From Pseudomonadota bacterium (GTDB taxonomy: Bacteria; Desulfobacterota; Desulfobulbia; Desulfobulbales; Desulfocapsaceae): a DNA stretch of 37,176 nt. The position numbers were made by a program, and so were the translations under genes. The stretch lies in contig JAHIUA010000069.1 of NCBI GenBank assembly GCA_018817385.1, forward strand, positions 1-37,176. Direction: 5' to 3'. Numbering within the stretch: position 1 is the stretch's first letter; each line of letters begins with the position of its first letter. Positions 1 to 8,011 of this stretch are shown in pieces. The notes below the pieces were generated by a model. It did no database searches. It was not told where the DNA came from and worked only from the letters and a program-made list of their open reading frames with translations.

Positions 1-133
1 ATAAAATACCTCCGTGATGGATTGGGGCAACCGGAATAGTTGTCCTTCAAGAGATATTTTACTGAATAAAATCAGAAGAGTGAATAAAAACAGGAGGTGG
101 GGGCCGGGATGTCTTTTCCGCGCCAGCGGTTCA
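1..133 (-). other. 5' end of an integron cassette whose gene lies off the left edge
   Basis: On the minus strand this stretch follows the core site that closes the attC at 134-221, so it is the head of the next cassette. A strong Shine-Dalgarno, GGAGGT on the minus strand (plus 8-13), sits at the very edge. The start codon should fall within the last few bases or just outside, and no coding sequence can be read here. Confidence 0.5.
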
Positions 134-221
134 GTTCAACGCTCCGCATAACCGGCTGGCGGAAGACGCATAGCGAAGCGGAGCGGCTTTTGCCAGTCCG
201 TCGTTAATGCGGTTGTTAGAT
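134..221 (-). other. attC recombination site of an integron cassette
   Basis: On the minus strand the site opens with ATCTAAC (plus 215-221, fits RYYYAAC) and closes with GTTGAAC (plus 134-140, fits GTTRRRY). The inner arms ACCGCATTAAC and GGTTATGCGGAG are imperfectly complementary, as expected for the folded single-stranded attC that integron integrases recombine. The length of 88 bases is normal. It starts 13 bases after the stop of the 104-residue cassette gene, the usual position. Confidence 0.85.
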
Positions 222-233
222 TTTCATAATATT

Positions 234-548
234 TCAATGAACTGAGTCATCTTCTTGGGGCTCCGGTGGCCAAGTATCGAATACATAGGCCTCACCATCG
301 ACCTCAGCCTGTTCAAATAGTTCGAGGCTTTCAGGGAGATCAATATATCTTTCCCTCTCTGCGATGAAAGTGTCATCGACTGTTACAATATCCCATCCAT
401 CATTACGAATAGCAGCCTGTGCTTTCTTTACTGCACTTCCTTCTGAGCTGCCTTTAACCCAGCAACTCACAAATGCGCCTCCAGCTTCGCTAAAGTTCGA
501 GCTTTTGGGCGCTGGTGAAACTTCAATGAGAAAATAAAATATCTTCAT
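234..548 (-). CDS. Integron cassette protein of unknown function (104 aa)
   Basis: I do not recognise a family. The product is small, acidic and soluble-looking, with no signal peptide or membrane segment. The C-terminus is rich in Glu, Asp and Pro and ends EPQEDDSVH. The evidence that it is real is its setting: it is on the minus strand, divergent from the integrase at 894, and a convincing attC follows its stop. The start ATG at 548 lacks a clear Shine-Dalgarno; cassette genes are often expressed from the integron promoter or by coupling. The DNA is AT-richer than the flanking core genes, as is usual for cassettes. Confidence 0.65.
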   Translation of the reverse strand: MKIFYFLIEVSPAPKSSNFSEAGGAFVSCWVKGSSEGSAVKKAQAAIRNDGWDIVTVDDTFIAERERYIDLPESLELFEQAEVDGEAYVFDTWPPEPQEDDSVH

Positions 549-747
549 TTAGAATAATCAAATCTAACGTGGTATAGGCCTCGAACGCATTTGCCGGAAA
601 ATTTTTGTTCGGCCTCGAAGCGTTCCGTATTTGCCCGTAAAGTTCCTGTGAAATCAAAGGCTCCAGGCGCTTAATAATTTTTACTGGTAAAATTTGTTTT
701 AAAATATTATATTCCAAGTAGTTAATACATAGCCGCTGAACCAGCAA
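523..747 (-). CDS. Possible small cassette ORF (74 aa), doubtful
   Basis: This open frame starts at a TTG and overlaps the start of the 104-residue cassette gene by 26 bases. No domain is recognised. A GTTAGAT that fits the attC core (plus 562-568, read on minus) lies inside its 3' end, so a cassette boundary may cut it. I could not find a convincing partner arm for a second attC. A direct repeat (GGCAAAT...TTCGAGGCC, twice on the minus strand within about 575-645) also overlaps it. It may be a decayed cassette rather than a gene. Confidence 0.25.
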   Translation of the reverse strand: MLVQRLCINYLEYNILKQILPVKIIKRLEPLISQELYGQIRNASRPNKNFPANAFEAYTTLDLIILNEDILFSH

Positions 748-749
748 AA

Positions 750-893
750 ATCAATAACTCTTTCTTTTCCATACTCATTTCCCGGTCGCTGTTACCTGGT
801 TAGGCGGATTCCACCTAACTAGTTAACAAGACGTTTCTTTGCGACTAAAAAAGGTCAAGATGGCGCCGTGCCATCATACATGTTTTTATCTAT
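750..893 (-). other. attI-like region with a 21-base near-palindrome
   Basis: This is the gap between the integrase gene and the first cassette, where attI and the cassette promoter belong. On the minus strand GTTAGGT (plus 813-819) fits the GTTRRRY core. With GCCTAAC (plus 799-805), which fits RYYYAAC, it makes a near-perfect 21-base inverted repeat at 799-819. A TTGACC on the minus strand (plus 853-858) could be the -35 of the cassette promoter, but I see no clear -10. The exact attI limits cannot be set from sequence alone. Confidence 0.5.
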
Positions 894-2237
894 ATGGATT
901 CACTACATCGAACAAGAAACCCTGTTTTAGAAAAGCAGTTGGCCAAATTTGGTGAATATCTTTTACAGAAGAGCATTGTCGCTCCTGGTAAGGAACGCTT
1001 TTTGGTCCATTGGGCAAGGCGCTTTTATCAATTTTCCGAAAAATATCCTGGTCATTCCTGGACAGAACAGTTGCAGATGTTTCTGGATTCCCTCGCCGGG
1101 GATAGTCGGGTAGAAGATTGGCAGCTGCAACAGGCAGAAGAGGCAGTGCGACTTCTTTTCACTAATTTTCTCACTCCCTCAGAAAAAGAGCAACAAGGAT
1201 TGGTCCTGATTAATCAAGGTCAGGATACTCATTTTTCTATAAATGAGGCCTTGAGCAAATTCAAAGAAGTCCTCCGCCTGAAACATTACGCCTACCGGAC
1301 CGAACAGACCTATCTCGATTGGCTGCAGCGTTTCTTTGCCTATTGTGCTAAACAGCCCGACAAGAGTACCTCGGAGGGATTAACAATCACTGAGAAGTCG
1401 GTCCAGGATTATCTTGCCTATCTCGCTGTCAAGAGAAAGGTGTCCGCCTCCACACAGAATCAGGCCTTCTGCGCCATCCTGGCCTTTTGCCGATCTGTTC
1501 TTCGCCTCGACCTGGGAGGCATTCAGGAAAATGTTCGAGCCCCGAAAAAAAGAAAATTACCTGTCGTTCTTTCCCCTACAGAGACAGCCGCCCTTTTCAA
1601 TCACGTCAGCGGCCCTATGAATCTTATGCTGCGGCTTATCTATGGCGGAGGGTTGCGCCTGAACGAATGCCTTCGCCTACGGGTAAAGGATCTTGATCTT
1701 AGCCAAAATCTTATCTTTGTCAGAGACGGCAAAGGGGGCAAGGACCGATCCACCTTACTTCCCGAACGACTCAAACCACTCCTGCAAGAACAACTGGAAA
1801 GGATCCAGCTCCTGCATCAACAAGATCTGGCCAAGGGTTTTGGCGAGGTATGGATGCCGGAGGCCCTGGCCAGAAAATATCCCACGGCCTGCCGCGAATT
1901 CGGCTGGCAGTTTGTCTTTCCGAGCAAGAACCTTTCCATTGATCCACGGAGCAAAGTAACCCGTCGCCATCACCTCAGTGACAGTGCGATACAGAAGGCC
2001 ATGAAAAAGGCTGTGCGGGCCGCAGGAATCAACAAACTGGCCTCGGTCCACACCCTTCGCCACAGTTTTGCCACTCACCTCTTGCTTAAGGGTGTCGACC
2101 TGCGGCAGATTCAGGACTACCTCGGCCATGCCAACGTGGAAACCACTATGATCTACACCCATGTCATAAAAGATATGCGAAATCCTGGAGTCAGTCCCTT
2201 GGATTTTCTGGATGAACTGTGTGAGAACAGTCGGTAA
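894..2237 (+). CDS. intI: Integron integrase (tyrosine recombinase)
   Basis: IntI catalyses site-specific recombination between attI and cassette attC sites. The 447-residue protein has a roughly 100-residue N-terminal extension, then a SAM-like DNA-binding domain (about 120-215) and the catalytic domain. Visible catalytic features are Arg in GGGLRLNE, Lys in DGKGGKDR, HTLRH, LGHANVETT and the nucleophile Tyr in MIYTHV. The insert specific to IntI, which binds extrahelical attC bases, is present (ALARKYPTACREFGWQFVFP, then DPRSKVTRRHH). That separates it from XerC/D and phage integrases. It points away from the cassettes to its left, the normal integron layout. The frame is intact, so it may be active. 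Confidence 0.95.
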   Translation: MDSLHRTRNPVLEKQLAKFGEYLLQKSIVAPGKERFLVHWARRFYQFSEKYPGHSWTEQLQMFLDSLAGDSRVEDWQLQQAEEAVRLLFTNFLTPSEKEQQGLVLINQGQDTHFSINEALSKFKEVLRLKHYAYRTEQTYLDWLQRFFAYCAKQPDKSTSEGLTITEKSVQDYLAYLAVKRKVSASTQNQAFCAILAFCRSVLRLDLGGIQENVRAPKKRKLPVVLSPTETAALFNHVSGPMNLMLRLIYGGGLRLNECLRLRVKDLDLSQNLIFVRDGKGGKDRSTLLPERLKPLLQEQLERIQLLHQQDLAKGFGEVWMPEALARKYPTACREFGWQFVFPSKNLSIDPRSKVTRRHHLSDSAIQKAMKKAVRAAGINKLASVHTLRHSFATHLLLKGVDLRQIQDYLGHANVETTMIYTHVIKDMRNPGVSPLDFLDELCENSR

Positions 2238-2326
2238 TCTCTTCGATGACTGCATACAATGACTCATCCAGGGAAAGCAAATCAGTACCTGCTGGAACTC
2301 GACAGGTTGAAGTAGGTGGGGGGCTG

Positions 2327-2349
2327 TTCGCCGCTGAAGCCGCTTGTAG
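2327..2349 (+). repeat. Degenerate REP-like half element
   Basis: The sequence TTCGCCGCTGAAGCCGCTTG followed by TAG resembles the inverted half of the REP family found intact at 6566, 6772, 16778, 25520 and 25727. It has several changes and no partner arm nearby. Confidence 0.45.
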
Positions 2350-2570
2350 TCGGCAATCGCAGCTGCTTTCCTTCCCTTGATACCGCTGCAGGCAGAAACG
2401 CTTCGATATCTTCTCCATGGTACCGTTTTCACAAACAATTACGACTCAAACCTCAACCTGAGGGGAAAGAAAAAAATCCCGATCAACAAAATATTCTGGA
2501 CAAAGGCCGTTGCTCTGGACTTGGTTATGAGTATACGAATCCTGTACCTCTTTTCTCTCCTGGACCGACT

Positions 2571-4205
2571 ATGCAAACTAAACATCTCCTGACAACACTG
2601 TTCCTTATCCCCCTCTTCCCTCTTCCTCTTTGCGACATTCAAGCCGCTGTCCAGGCCCCGGTCCTGAAATGGCAGTATGGCGGCTGTTACTCTTCCTGGT
2701 GTGAGACCGGATGGTACTCTTCACCGGCGGTGGCCGATCTGAATAGAGACGGAATTCCCGAGGTGATTGCCTCGGCCTACTCCATTGTTGTCCTCGACGG
2801 CCCAAGCGGAACCCTGAAATGGCGTGTGGGACCCGGCAAAGACAGAAGCAGCCCCCCATCCTATGATCACCGGACCTGGCCCGGTATCTGGGTCACCGAT
2901 GTGGACAATGACAGTGCCCTCGACATTATCACGGCCCACAGTGGCGGCTATGTCTCTGTCTATGACCAGAATGGCTACTTCAAACCCGGCTGGCCCAGGC
3001 AACCAACCAGTAACGAACTGCGCGGCCTGGTGGTCAATGACATTGACCGGGACGGAACTTCCGAGATCATCGTTACCGGTGCCGTTTACGGCAAAACCAA
3101 CACCTGGGTCTTTGAGCATACCGGCTCGCTTCGCGCCGGCTGGCCGCAACTGGACAACACTTTGAGTTCTGCCTACGGGGTATTCAATGACAATGCCTGG
3201 GTCGATGATCTTGACGGTGATGGCCGCTCTGAAATTGTTGTCCCCTCCGATGTCACCACCCTCTGTACCTATCGACCTGATGGGACAGAGGTAGCTGCCA
3301 CCTCCCTGTATAATGACGAGAAGTGGGGAGGAGTCGGGACCTGGGAAGACCTGACCGTTGAAATCAGAGGTTGGGGGCGCTGCGACGGGACTCGGGCCGA
3401 GAGCTACAGGAGCAATTTTGCCCATGGCGCCTCGGTTATCGTCGACATGGATGGCGACGGGAGCAAAGAGGTAGTGGTCACCGGCAACATGTATGACTGC
3501 TCAGTAGGTCATCCCCCCGGCAAATACACCTCGGTCTTTATCTTTAACAAAGACCGCAGCCGTTTTCGGAAAGGAGTATGGAACTGGGAGCAGGCACCGA
3601 TCAATACCGGCGCACCGCTGAGTGAAGATTACAGCGTCATCGAGAGCTGCCAACCCAACCCGGTTCCAGTGGATATTGATGGAGACGGGGTAAAAGAGAT
3701 CCTCTTTTCCTCCTACGACGGCAAGGTACATGCCTACTGGCTGGACAAGAGCGAACATGACAACTGGCCCTATTCCGTCTCTCAGCCTGGAGAAGGCTTT
3801 TACCGTTTTGCCTCGGAACCGGTGGTTGCCGATCTGGACCAGGACGGCTGCAGCGAAGTACTGTTTACCTCCTGGACCGAAAAGGCAGCAAGCGGTATGC
3901 GCCTGGGCAGGCTCCATATGCTGGACTGCAGAGGAAACCTCATCCACCAGCAGGATCTGCCGCTGCCAAAATCCTCATCTCTGCACGACAACGGAGCCCT
4001 GCCGGCCCCCACCATTGCCAATATCGATACCGACCCCGATTATGAACTGGTGATCAACACCATACACTCTGGTTTTATCGCCTACGATCTGCCCGGATCA
4101 AGGGGAGCTCGCATTCTCTGGCGCAGCGGTCGCAATCGAGGAGGCACAGTTGGCCAACAGATAGCCATCCCGCCGCTGATGCATCTACTGTTGGGAAAAC
4201 CCTAA
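2571..4205 (+). CDS. Exported FG-GAP/VCBS-repeat protein
   Basis: The 544-residue product starts MQTKHLLTTLFLIPLFPLPL, a signal peptide. The frame stays open 85 codons upstream but that part is low-complexity and REP-derived, so I chose the ATG directly before the signal peptide; its Shine-Dalgarno is weak. The body has repeated calcium-loop motifs of the FG-GAP/VCBS beta-propeller: DLNRDGIPE, DVDNDSALD, DIDRDGTSE, DLDGDGRSE, DMDGDGSKE, DIDGDGVKE, DLDQDGCSE. Such domains bind Ca2+ and mediate adhesion or ligand binding outside the cytoplasm. The tail ends in a short hydrophobic stretch, PPLMHLLLGKP. It appears monocistronic; the ligand is unknown. Confidence 0.8.
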   Translation: MQTKHLLTTLFLIPLFPLPLCDIQAAVQAPVLKWQYGGCYSSWCETGWYSSPAVADLNRDGIPEVIASAYSIVVLDGPSGTLKWRVGPGKDRSSPPSYDHRTWPGIWVTDVDNDSALDIITAHSGGYVSVYDQNGYFKPGWPRQPTSNELRGLVVNDIDRDGTSEIIVTGAVYGKTNTWVFEHTGSLRAGWPQLDNTLSSAYGVFNDNAWVDDLDGDGRSEIVVPSDVTTLCTYRPDGTEVAATSLYNDEKWGGVGTWEDLTVEIRGWGRCDGTRAESYRSNFAHGASVIVDMDGDGSKEVVVTGNMYDCSVGHPPGKYTSVFIFNKDRSRFRKGVWNWEQAPINTGAPLSEDYSVIESCQPNPVPVDIDGDGVKEILFSSYDGKVHAYWLDKSEHDNWPYSVSQPGEGFYRFASEPVVADLDQDGCSEVLFTSWTEKAASGMRLGRLHMLDCRGNLIHQQDLPLPKSSSLHDNGALPAPTIANIDTDPDYELVINTIHSGFIAYDLPGSRGARILWRSGRNRGGTVGQQIAIPPLMHLLLGKP

Positions 4206-4237
4206 AAGGTCACCTTCAACAATTGCCATTTCACTCA

Positions 4238-4284
4238 CTCAGGTTCGTATCAGTGGCCGAAAGAGCTACTGATACGAACCTGAG
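4238..4284. terminator. Perfect 17-bp hairpin, terminator-like without a T tract
   Basis: CTCAGGTTCGTATCAGT (4238-4254) and its exact complement (4268-4284) are separated by a 13-base loop. It lies 33 bases after the VCBS-protein stop, so termination or mRNA protection is likely. No T run follows on either strand, so it is not a standard intrinsic terminator. Confidence 0.55.
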
Positions 4285-4472
4285 ACGAGAAAAAGAGAAA
4301 AAATTCCATGCTTTGACCTGCTCCTCTTCCTGTGCTATGGTGAATAAGGGAAAAATGCTATGAGGACAGCCCTCTCATGCCCTGCTCAAAAAATCCACAG
4401 ATACGTTCCTGACAGATAATTCCATAGACACGTGCGAAGAACTGTTCCATTAACCAGCGGAGACCAGAAACA

Positions 4473-4943
4473 ATGATTGCAATCACGTCCATCAAAGGCA
4501 TTGGTCCAAATAGTGCCCTGCTTCTCAAGAAAAACGGCTTTGCTTCAATCAAAGATATTGCCGAAGCCTCAATCGAACAACTGCAGGCTATTCCTGGTTT
4601 TGGTGCCGTTCGTGCAGCCTTGGTTATTAAGGAGGCAAGACGCCTCCTTGCAGAGCAAGCGCCATCCCCTGCCCCTACTCCTGCGACGCCCCCTGAACCT
4701 GAACTTATAGAGGAACCTCTCGTTGCCTCTCTCCCTGAACTCATCTCTGAAATAGAAAAAGAGAAAAAATTGGCAAAGAAGGAAAAGAAGGCCAAGAAAA
4801 AGGCCAAAAAAGAGGAAAAAAAGAAGAAAAAAGAGGAGAAGAAGAAAAAGAAGGAGGAGGAAAAAGAGACTGGTATTGAAAAGTCGCCCAAAAAAGAAAA
4901 GAAAAACAAAAAGGGCTCCGACAAGAAAAAGAAGAAGGAATAG
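4473..4943 (+). CDS. Helix-hairpin-helix protein with a long Lys/Glu tail
   Basis: This 156-residue protein has an N-terminal helix-hairpin-helix pair of the kind that grips DNA backbone non-specifically: SIKGIGPNSALLLKKNGF (about 6-23) and IEQLQAIPGFGAVRAALVI (about 34-52). A Pro/Ala/Glu linker (about 68-86) follows, then about 65 residues made almost only of Lys and Glu with a few Ala. The tail resembles histone-H1-like or other nucleic-acid-associated tails. GGAGA about 10 bases upstream supports the ATG at 4473. It could be a nucleoid-associated or repair accessory protein, but no specific role is shown. The A-rich tail DNA makes it prone to slippage. Confidence 0.7.
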   Translation: MIAITSIKGIGPNSALLLKKNGFASIKDIAEASIEQLQAIPGFGAVRAALVIKEARRLLAEQAPSPAPTPATPPEPELIEEPLVASLPELISEIEKEKKLAKKEKKAKKKAKKEEKKKKKEEKKKKKEEEKETGIEKSPKKEKKNKKGSDKKKKKE

Positions 4944-5325
4944 GGAGCAACTCAGGAGTATTCCATAGGGGCCGCGATATCACCTCGCCTCTCTGCTCGG
5001 ACTGCATATGCTTTTCCGCATAGTCGCGGCAGCCCCCCAGATTTCAAAGACAATTCAAAGCGATCCGGACAGATGTGGCCGTCGTTGGGCATGCAGCGCA
5101 TGACCTTGATCAAGGTCATGCGGGGTGTTGGGGGGTCTTGTCCGGCCTGTTTAGGAGTGGTCAGGGCCTCGAAGATCCATGATGCGCTCAGGGAGAGTGC
5201 GCTGGTCTGCACTCAGGCTGCATGGGTATCCGCTGCCATCCGCTTTTTGACGATGATTCCCTGGCCAATCAGGGCCAGACTGAAATGAATATCCCTGTTC
5301 GATCTTCTTGTGATGGGCCTTACGG
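4944..5325. other. Intergenic stretch without a supported gene
   Basis: Short open frames exist on both strands but none has a start signal or recognisable family. The only clear structure is the 26-base palindrome at 5097-5122. It may be a decayed gene plus its regulatory site. Confidence 0.5.
5097..5122. promoter_or_regulatory. Perfect 26-bp palindrome containing TTGATCAAGGTCA
   Basis: The palindrome is centred on TGACCTTGATCAAGGTCA and is perfectly symmetric over 26 bases. Its inner part resembles the CRP/FNR-type operators upstream of hcp (8012) and the ferredoxin-like gene (11573). No intact gene starts next to it, so the target is unknown. Confidence 0.4.
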
Positions 5326-6228
5326 TCAGCCCTCTCTTCCTTCCAGCTCCAGGACCCATTCACGAGCCAGTTCCTTTGCCTCCTGACTGTGGCAGGGCGG
5401 CATATCCCTGTCAATCACATGGAAAGAGACTGTCAGCTCTTGCAGCAGACTGGTCAGTTGTTTCCACTCCTCACGATTACTGACCTCTTTTCCTTCCCGT
5501 GTCAGCCAGCCGTTTTGCGCCCACCCTTTTACCCAGTTGGAGGCACCGTCTTTCAGATAGCCGGAACTGGTATAGATATGCACAGGCAGTCGTCGCTTCA
5601 GACTGCGCAGAGCACACACAGAGGCCTGAATATGGACACGGTTGGCCGTGGAACCTTCGACACCCTCGCCGATCACCTTGAAATAATCCTGGTACCGGAG
5701 AACCGCAGCCCAGGAGCCGACATGTGTCTTCTGTTTCCAGGTGATACCGAGAAAGATATGGATAGCAGTCTCATCGGAAAGAGGAAGCGGAGTACGCCCC
5801 CTGGCCGCAGCGGCGAGAACGTCTGCTTCCTCATTATAGGGATTATCAGCGTGTCCCTTTACCCAGAACCAGTGGACCTGATGGCGTTCCATCTCCTGAG
5901 CCAGAGACTCCCAGAGATCCTGGTTCTTAACCGGCTCTCTCTCGGCGGTCAGCCAGTTATTCTTCCGCCAGTTGTCGATCCAGGAAGTAATTCCCTTCTG
6001 CACATACTTGGAATCCGTATATAACTCGACGCAATGGGGAGAACCAAGAGAGGCAAGGGCTGCAAGGGCGGCCTGCAGTTCCATCCGATTATTGGTGGTC
6101 GCCTCCTCCCTGCCCGAAAGCTGCACTTTCTTCCCCTGCTCAGGTAAAATGACAACCCCCCACCCTCCCGGCCCAGGATTGGGACTGCAAGAACCATCCG
6201 TATAAATTTTTACAATCGAGAGAGTCAT
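5326..6228 (-). CDS. rnhA: Tandem ribonuclease HI with a degenerate second domain
   Basis: Ribonuclease HI cuts RNA in RNA-DNA hybrids with two metal ions. The N-terminal half (about 1-147) is a complete RNase HI: Asp in IYTDGSCSPNPGPGGWG, Glu in NNRMELQAAL, Asp in LYTDSKYVQ, and the His/Asp segment KGHADNPYNEEAD. The C-terminal half (about 150-300) keeps the fold pattern, including WVKGWAQNGWLT, which matches WIDNWRKNNWLT of the first half. There the catalytic positions are changed: YTDGSC becomes FLGITW, MEL becomes HIQ, YTDSKY becomes YTSSGY. The second domain is probably inactive. Normal RNase HI is about 150 residues, so this is a duplication and fusion. The start ATG at 6228 has a weak Shine-Dalgarno. 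Confidence 0.9.
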   Translation of the reverse strand: MTLSIVKIYTDGSCSPNPGPGGWGVVILPEQGKKVQLSGREEATTNNRMELQAALAALASLGSPHCVELYTDSKYVQKGITSWIDNWRKNNWLTAEREPVKNQDLWESLAQEMERHQVHWFWVKGHADNPYNEEADVLAAAARGRTPLPLSDETAIHIFLGITWKQKTHVGSWAAVLRYQDYFKVIGEGVEGSTANRVHIQASVCALRSLKRRLPVHIYTSSGYLKDGASNWVKGWAQNGWLTREGKEVSNREEWKQLTSLLQELTVSFHVIDRDMPPCHSQEAKELAREWVLELEGREG

Positions 6229-6336
6229 GGAGAAGATTGGTTTTTAAAATAAATGGTTAGTTAGTGAGTTACACGAAATAGCGCATAATTCAGATGAACA
6301 AAACGAAACTGCTTTTTATTGGCCTTTAGCCCTTAG

Positions 6337-6399
6337 CCGCAAACCGAATACCGCACACCGCACACCGAATACCGCATACCGCAAACCGCAAACCGCTAT
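6337..6399. repeat. Nine-copy heptamer tandem repeat
   Basis: Nine consecutive 7-base units follow the pattern CCGMAHA: CCGCAAA, CCGAATA, CCGCACA, CCGCACA, CCGAATA, CCGCATA, CCGCAAA, CCGCAAA, CCGCTAT. It lies between rnhA and the REP array. It is not in a supported coding region, so no phase-variation role can be claimed. Confidence 0.8.
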
Positions 6400-6487
6400 T
6401 GTACAGAAGTTTGAAGAAAAAAACAGCCATGGGAAAGAGAAACAATCCACCCTTGTTCTCTTTGATCGAAAGCAAGGGGAGAACCTC

Positions 6488-6917
6488 AGCATTTTTGTGG
6501 GAGCGGCTTCAGCCGCGAATGGTGGTGGAATAACCACCTGATTGCTTGCACTGTATCGGGGGTGGTTCGCGGCTGAAGCCGGCTCCTACATTTTTCGGAT
6601 GGTGCTTTGAGTTTTGGCTTCTATGGCGGTTTTCGAGCATTCGAGGAATATGAATGCACTGTTTGTACGGCCGGAAATAACAGGGATGAAATTAGCATTT
6701 TTGTGGGAGCGGCTTCAGCCGCGAATGGTGGTGGAATAACCACCTGATTGCTTGAACTGTATCGGGGGTGGTTCGCGGCTGAAGCCGGCTCCTACATTTT
6801 TCGGATGGTGCTTTGAGTCTTGGCTTTTATGGCGGTTTTCGAGCATTCGAGGAATATGAATACAGTGGTACTATGCAGGGAAGCCCTGAATTTCTTCAGC
6901 ATTTTTGTGGGAGCGGC
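6488..6917. repeat. REP-like tandem array, about 205-base unit, two copies plus a fragment
   Basis: The unit begins AGCATTTTTGTGGGAGCGGC at 6488, again at 6694, and as a truncated third copy at 6898. Each full unit holds a forward REP (GTGGGAGCGGCTTCAGCCGC..., at 6497 and 6703) and an inverted one (TTCGCGGCTGAAGCCGGCTC..., at 6566 and 6772). The spacers are nearly identical between copies (GGTGGTGGAATAACCACCTG; GGCGGTTTTCGAGCATTCGA). This is the paired layout of BIME-type elements. The whole 6229-7011 gap holds only this array and the heptamer repeat. Confidence 0.9.
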
Positions 6918-7011
6918 TGGAGTTGCTATTATGGACCTTGTTTTCATGAACAAAAACTGTAAGTTTTACTTCCTTCTTGCCTGCAGCCATAAGGCCGGGT
7001 ACAAAGACTGC

Positions 7012-7812
7012 ATGGATGACCCTTTTCTTAATCATAAAGAACCGGAAGAGATCTTTCTCCCTCTCGGCGAAGTGAGGTATGCGGAGTTCTACTCCATTGA
7101 AATGGCTGGATTTGTGCAGGATATTGGCTTCTACCGTTCGCACTGTGCCCAGGGTTCCCGAGTCCTGGAACTGGGTTGCGGGACAGGTCGAATCAGTCAG
7201 GCCCTTGCCTCTTCCGGCTGCCATGTTACCGGTCTTGATTTTTCTCCCCCTATGCTGGCCCATGCTCAACGACACAAGACCAGTACTCCCTTGTATGTCT
7301 GCATGGACATGACCAGAATGGCCTTTAACCTCCAGTTCGACCACATCCTTATTCCCTACAACACCCTGAACCTGCTCAGAGATGAATCCGCCATCCGCAG
7401 CTGCCTCCGGCAAGTCCATGACCTTCTCCAACCAAGGGGCACCCTTCTCTTCCAGCTCTACATCCCCGACCGACAACTCATCGAGGGGAATGGTCGCAAG
7501 CTCTTTCAGTTTCAGGTTTTTCCTTTGGCCCAGTCGCAAGGAAAACTGATCAAAGAGACCCTGCGCTGGTTCCTCCCCGAACAAAATGAAATCATTTTAG
7601 AAGAACGATACCGGTACAGGCCCATAACGGAAGGGTCCGTCAAAGAGGATCTCAGCCATCGTCTCACTCTTGCCGGATTTCCCAGGCAACAATGGCTTGA
7701 CCTGTTAGACAAAACCGGCTTTCCCAACCCCACCCTCTATGGAGACTACAATTCCCGCCCCTCTCAACCGGGAAAAGAATCCCTCCTCCTCATCAAGGCA
7801 GAACGTTCCTGA
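7012..7812 (+). CDS. Class I SAM-dependent methyltransferase
   Basis: A 266-residue cytoplasmic methyltransferase of unknown substrate. Motif I VLELGCGTGRIS (about 52-63) is the SAM-binding glycine loop, followed by the acidic strand VTGLDFSPPMLAHA and the later strand FDHILIPYNTLNLL. The C-terminal half, including RWFLPEQNEIILEERYRYRP, is seen in small-molecule-type methyltransferases. The open frame extends 64 codons upstream but that part is REP-array sequence, so I chose ATG 7012 (MDDPFLNHKEPEE); no strong Shine-Dalgarno precedes it. It stands alone, and nothing nearby shows the substrate. Confidence 0.8.
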   Translation: MDDPFLNHKEPEEIFLPLGEVRYAEFYSIEMAGFVQDIGFYRSHCAQGSRVLELGCGTGRISQALASSGCHVTGLDFSPPMLAHAQRHKTSTPLYVCMDMTRMAFNLQFDHILIPYNTLNLLRDESAIRSCLRQVHDLLQPRGTLLFQLYIPDRQLIEGNGRKLFQFQVFPLAQSQGKLIKETLRWFLPEQNEIILEERYRYRPITEGSVKEDLSHRLTLAGFPRQQWLDLLDKTGFPNPTLYGDYNSRPSQPGKESLLLIKAERS

Positions 7813-8011
7813 TTTTTTCTCCGCAACCATACCTGAGCCCATTGAGTTCAGCTATTTTGGCCCGATCTCTTCCTTATACAATAAATTGATTTTCCCAATA
7901 TCATGTCGACGCCTGCGATACAATTTCCCCTGTGCCTCAATCTTGAACACACATCCTCTTTCAATCCACAGGCTCACAAAAATACAAAAAAGATAAAAAA
8001 AGTCTGCTTTC

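Noticed and set aside
1755-2438. 227-codon open frame antisense to intI
   Set aside because: It is a shadow of the integrase frame without a family or ribosome site.
2316-2570. N-terminal extension of the VCBS protein
   Set aside because: It overlaps a degenerate REP copy and lies before a clear signal peptide.
6820-7011. 64-residue N-terminal extension of the methyltransferase
   Set aside because: It is encoded by the REP array and the fragment of its third unit; no methyltransferase needs it.
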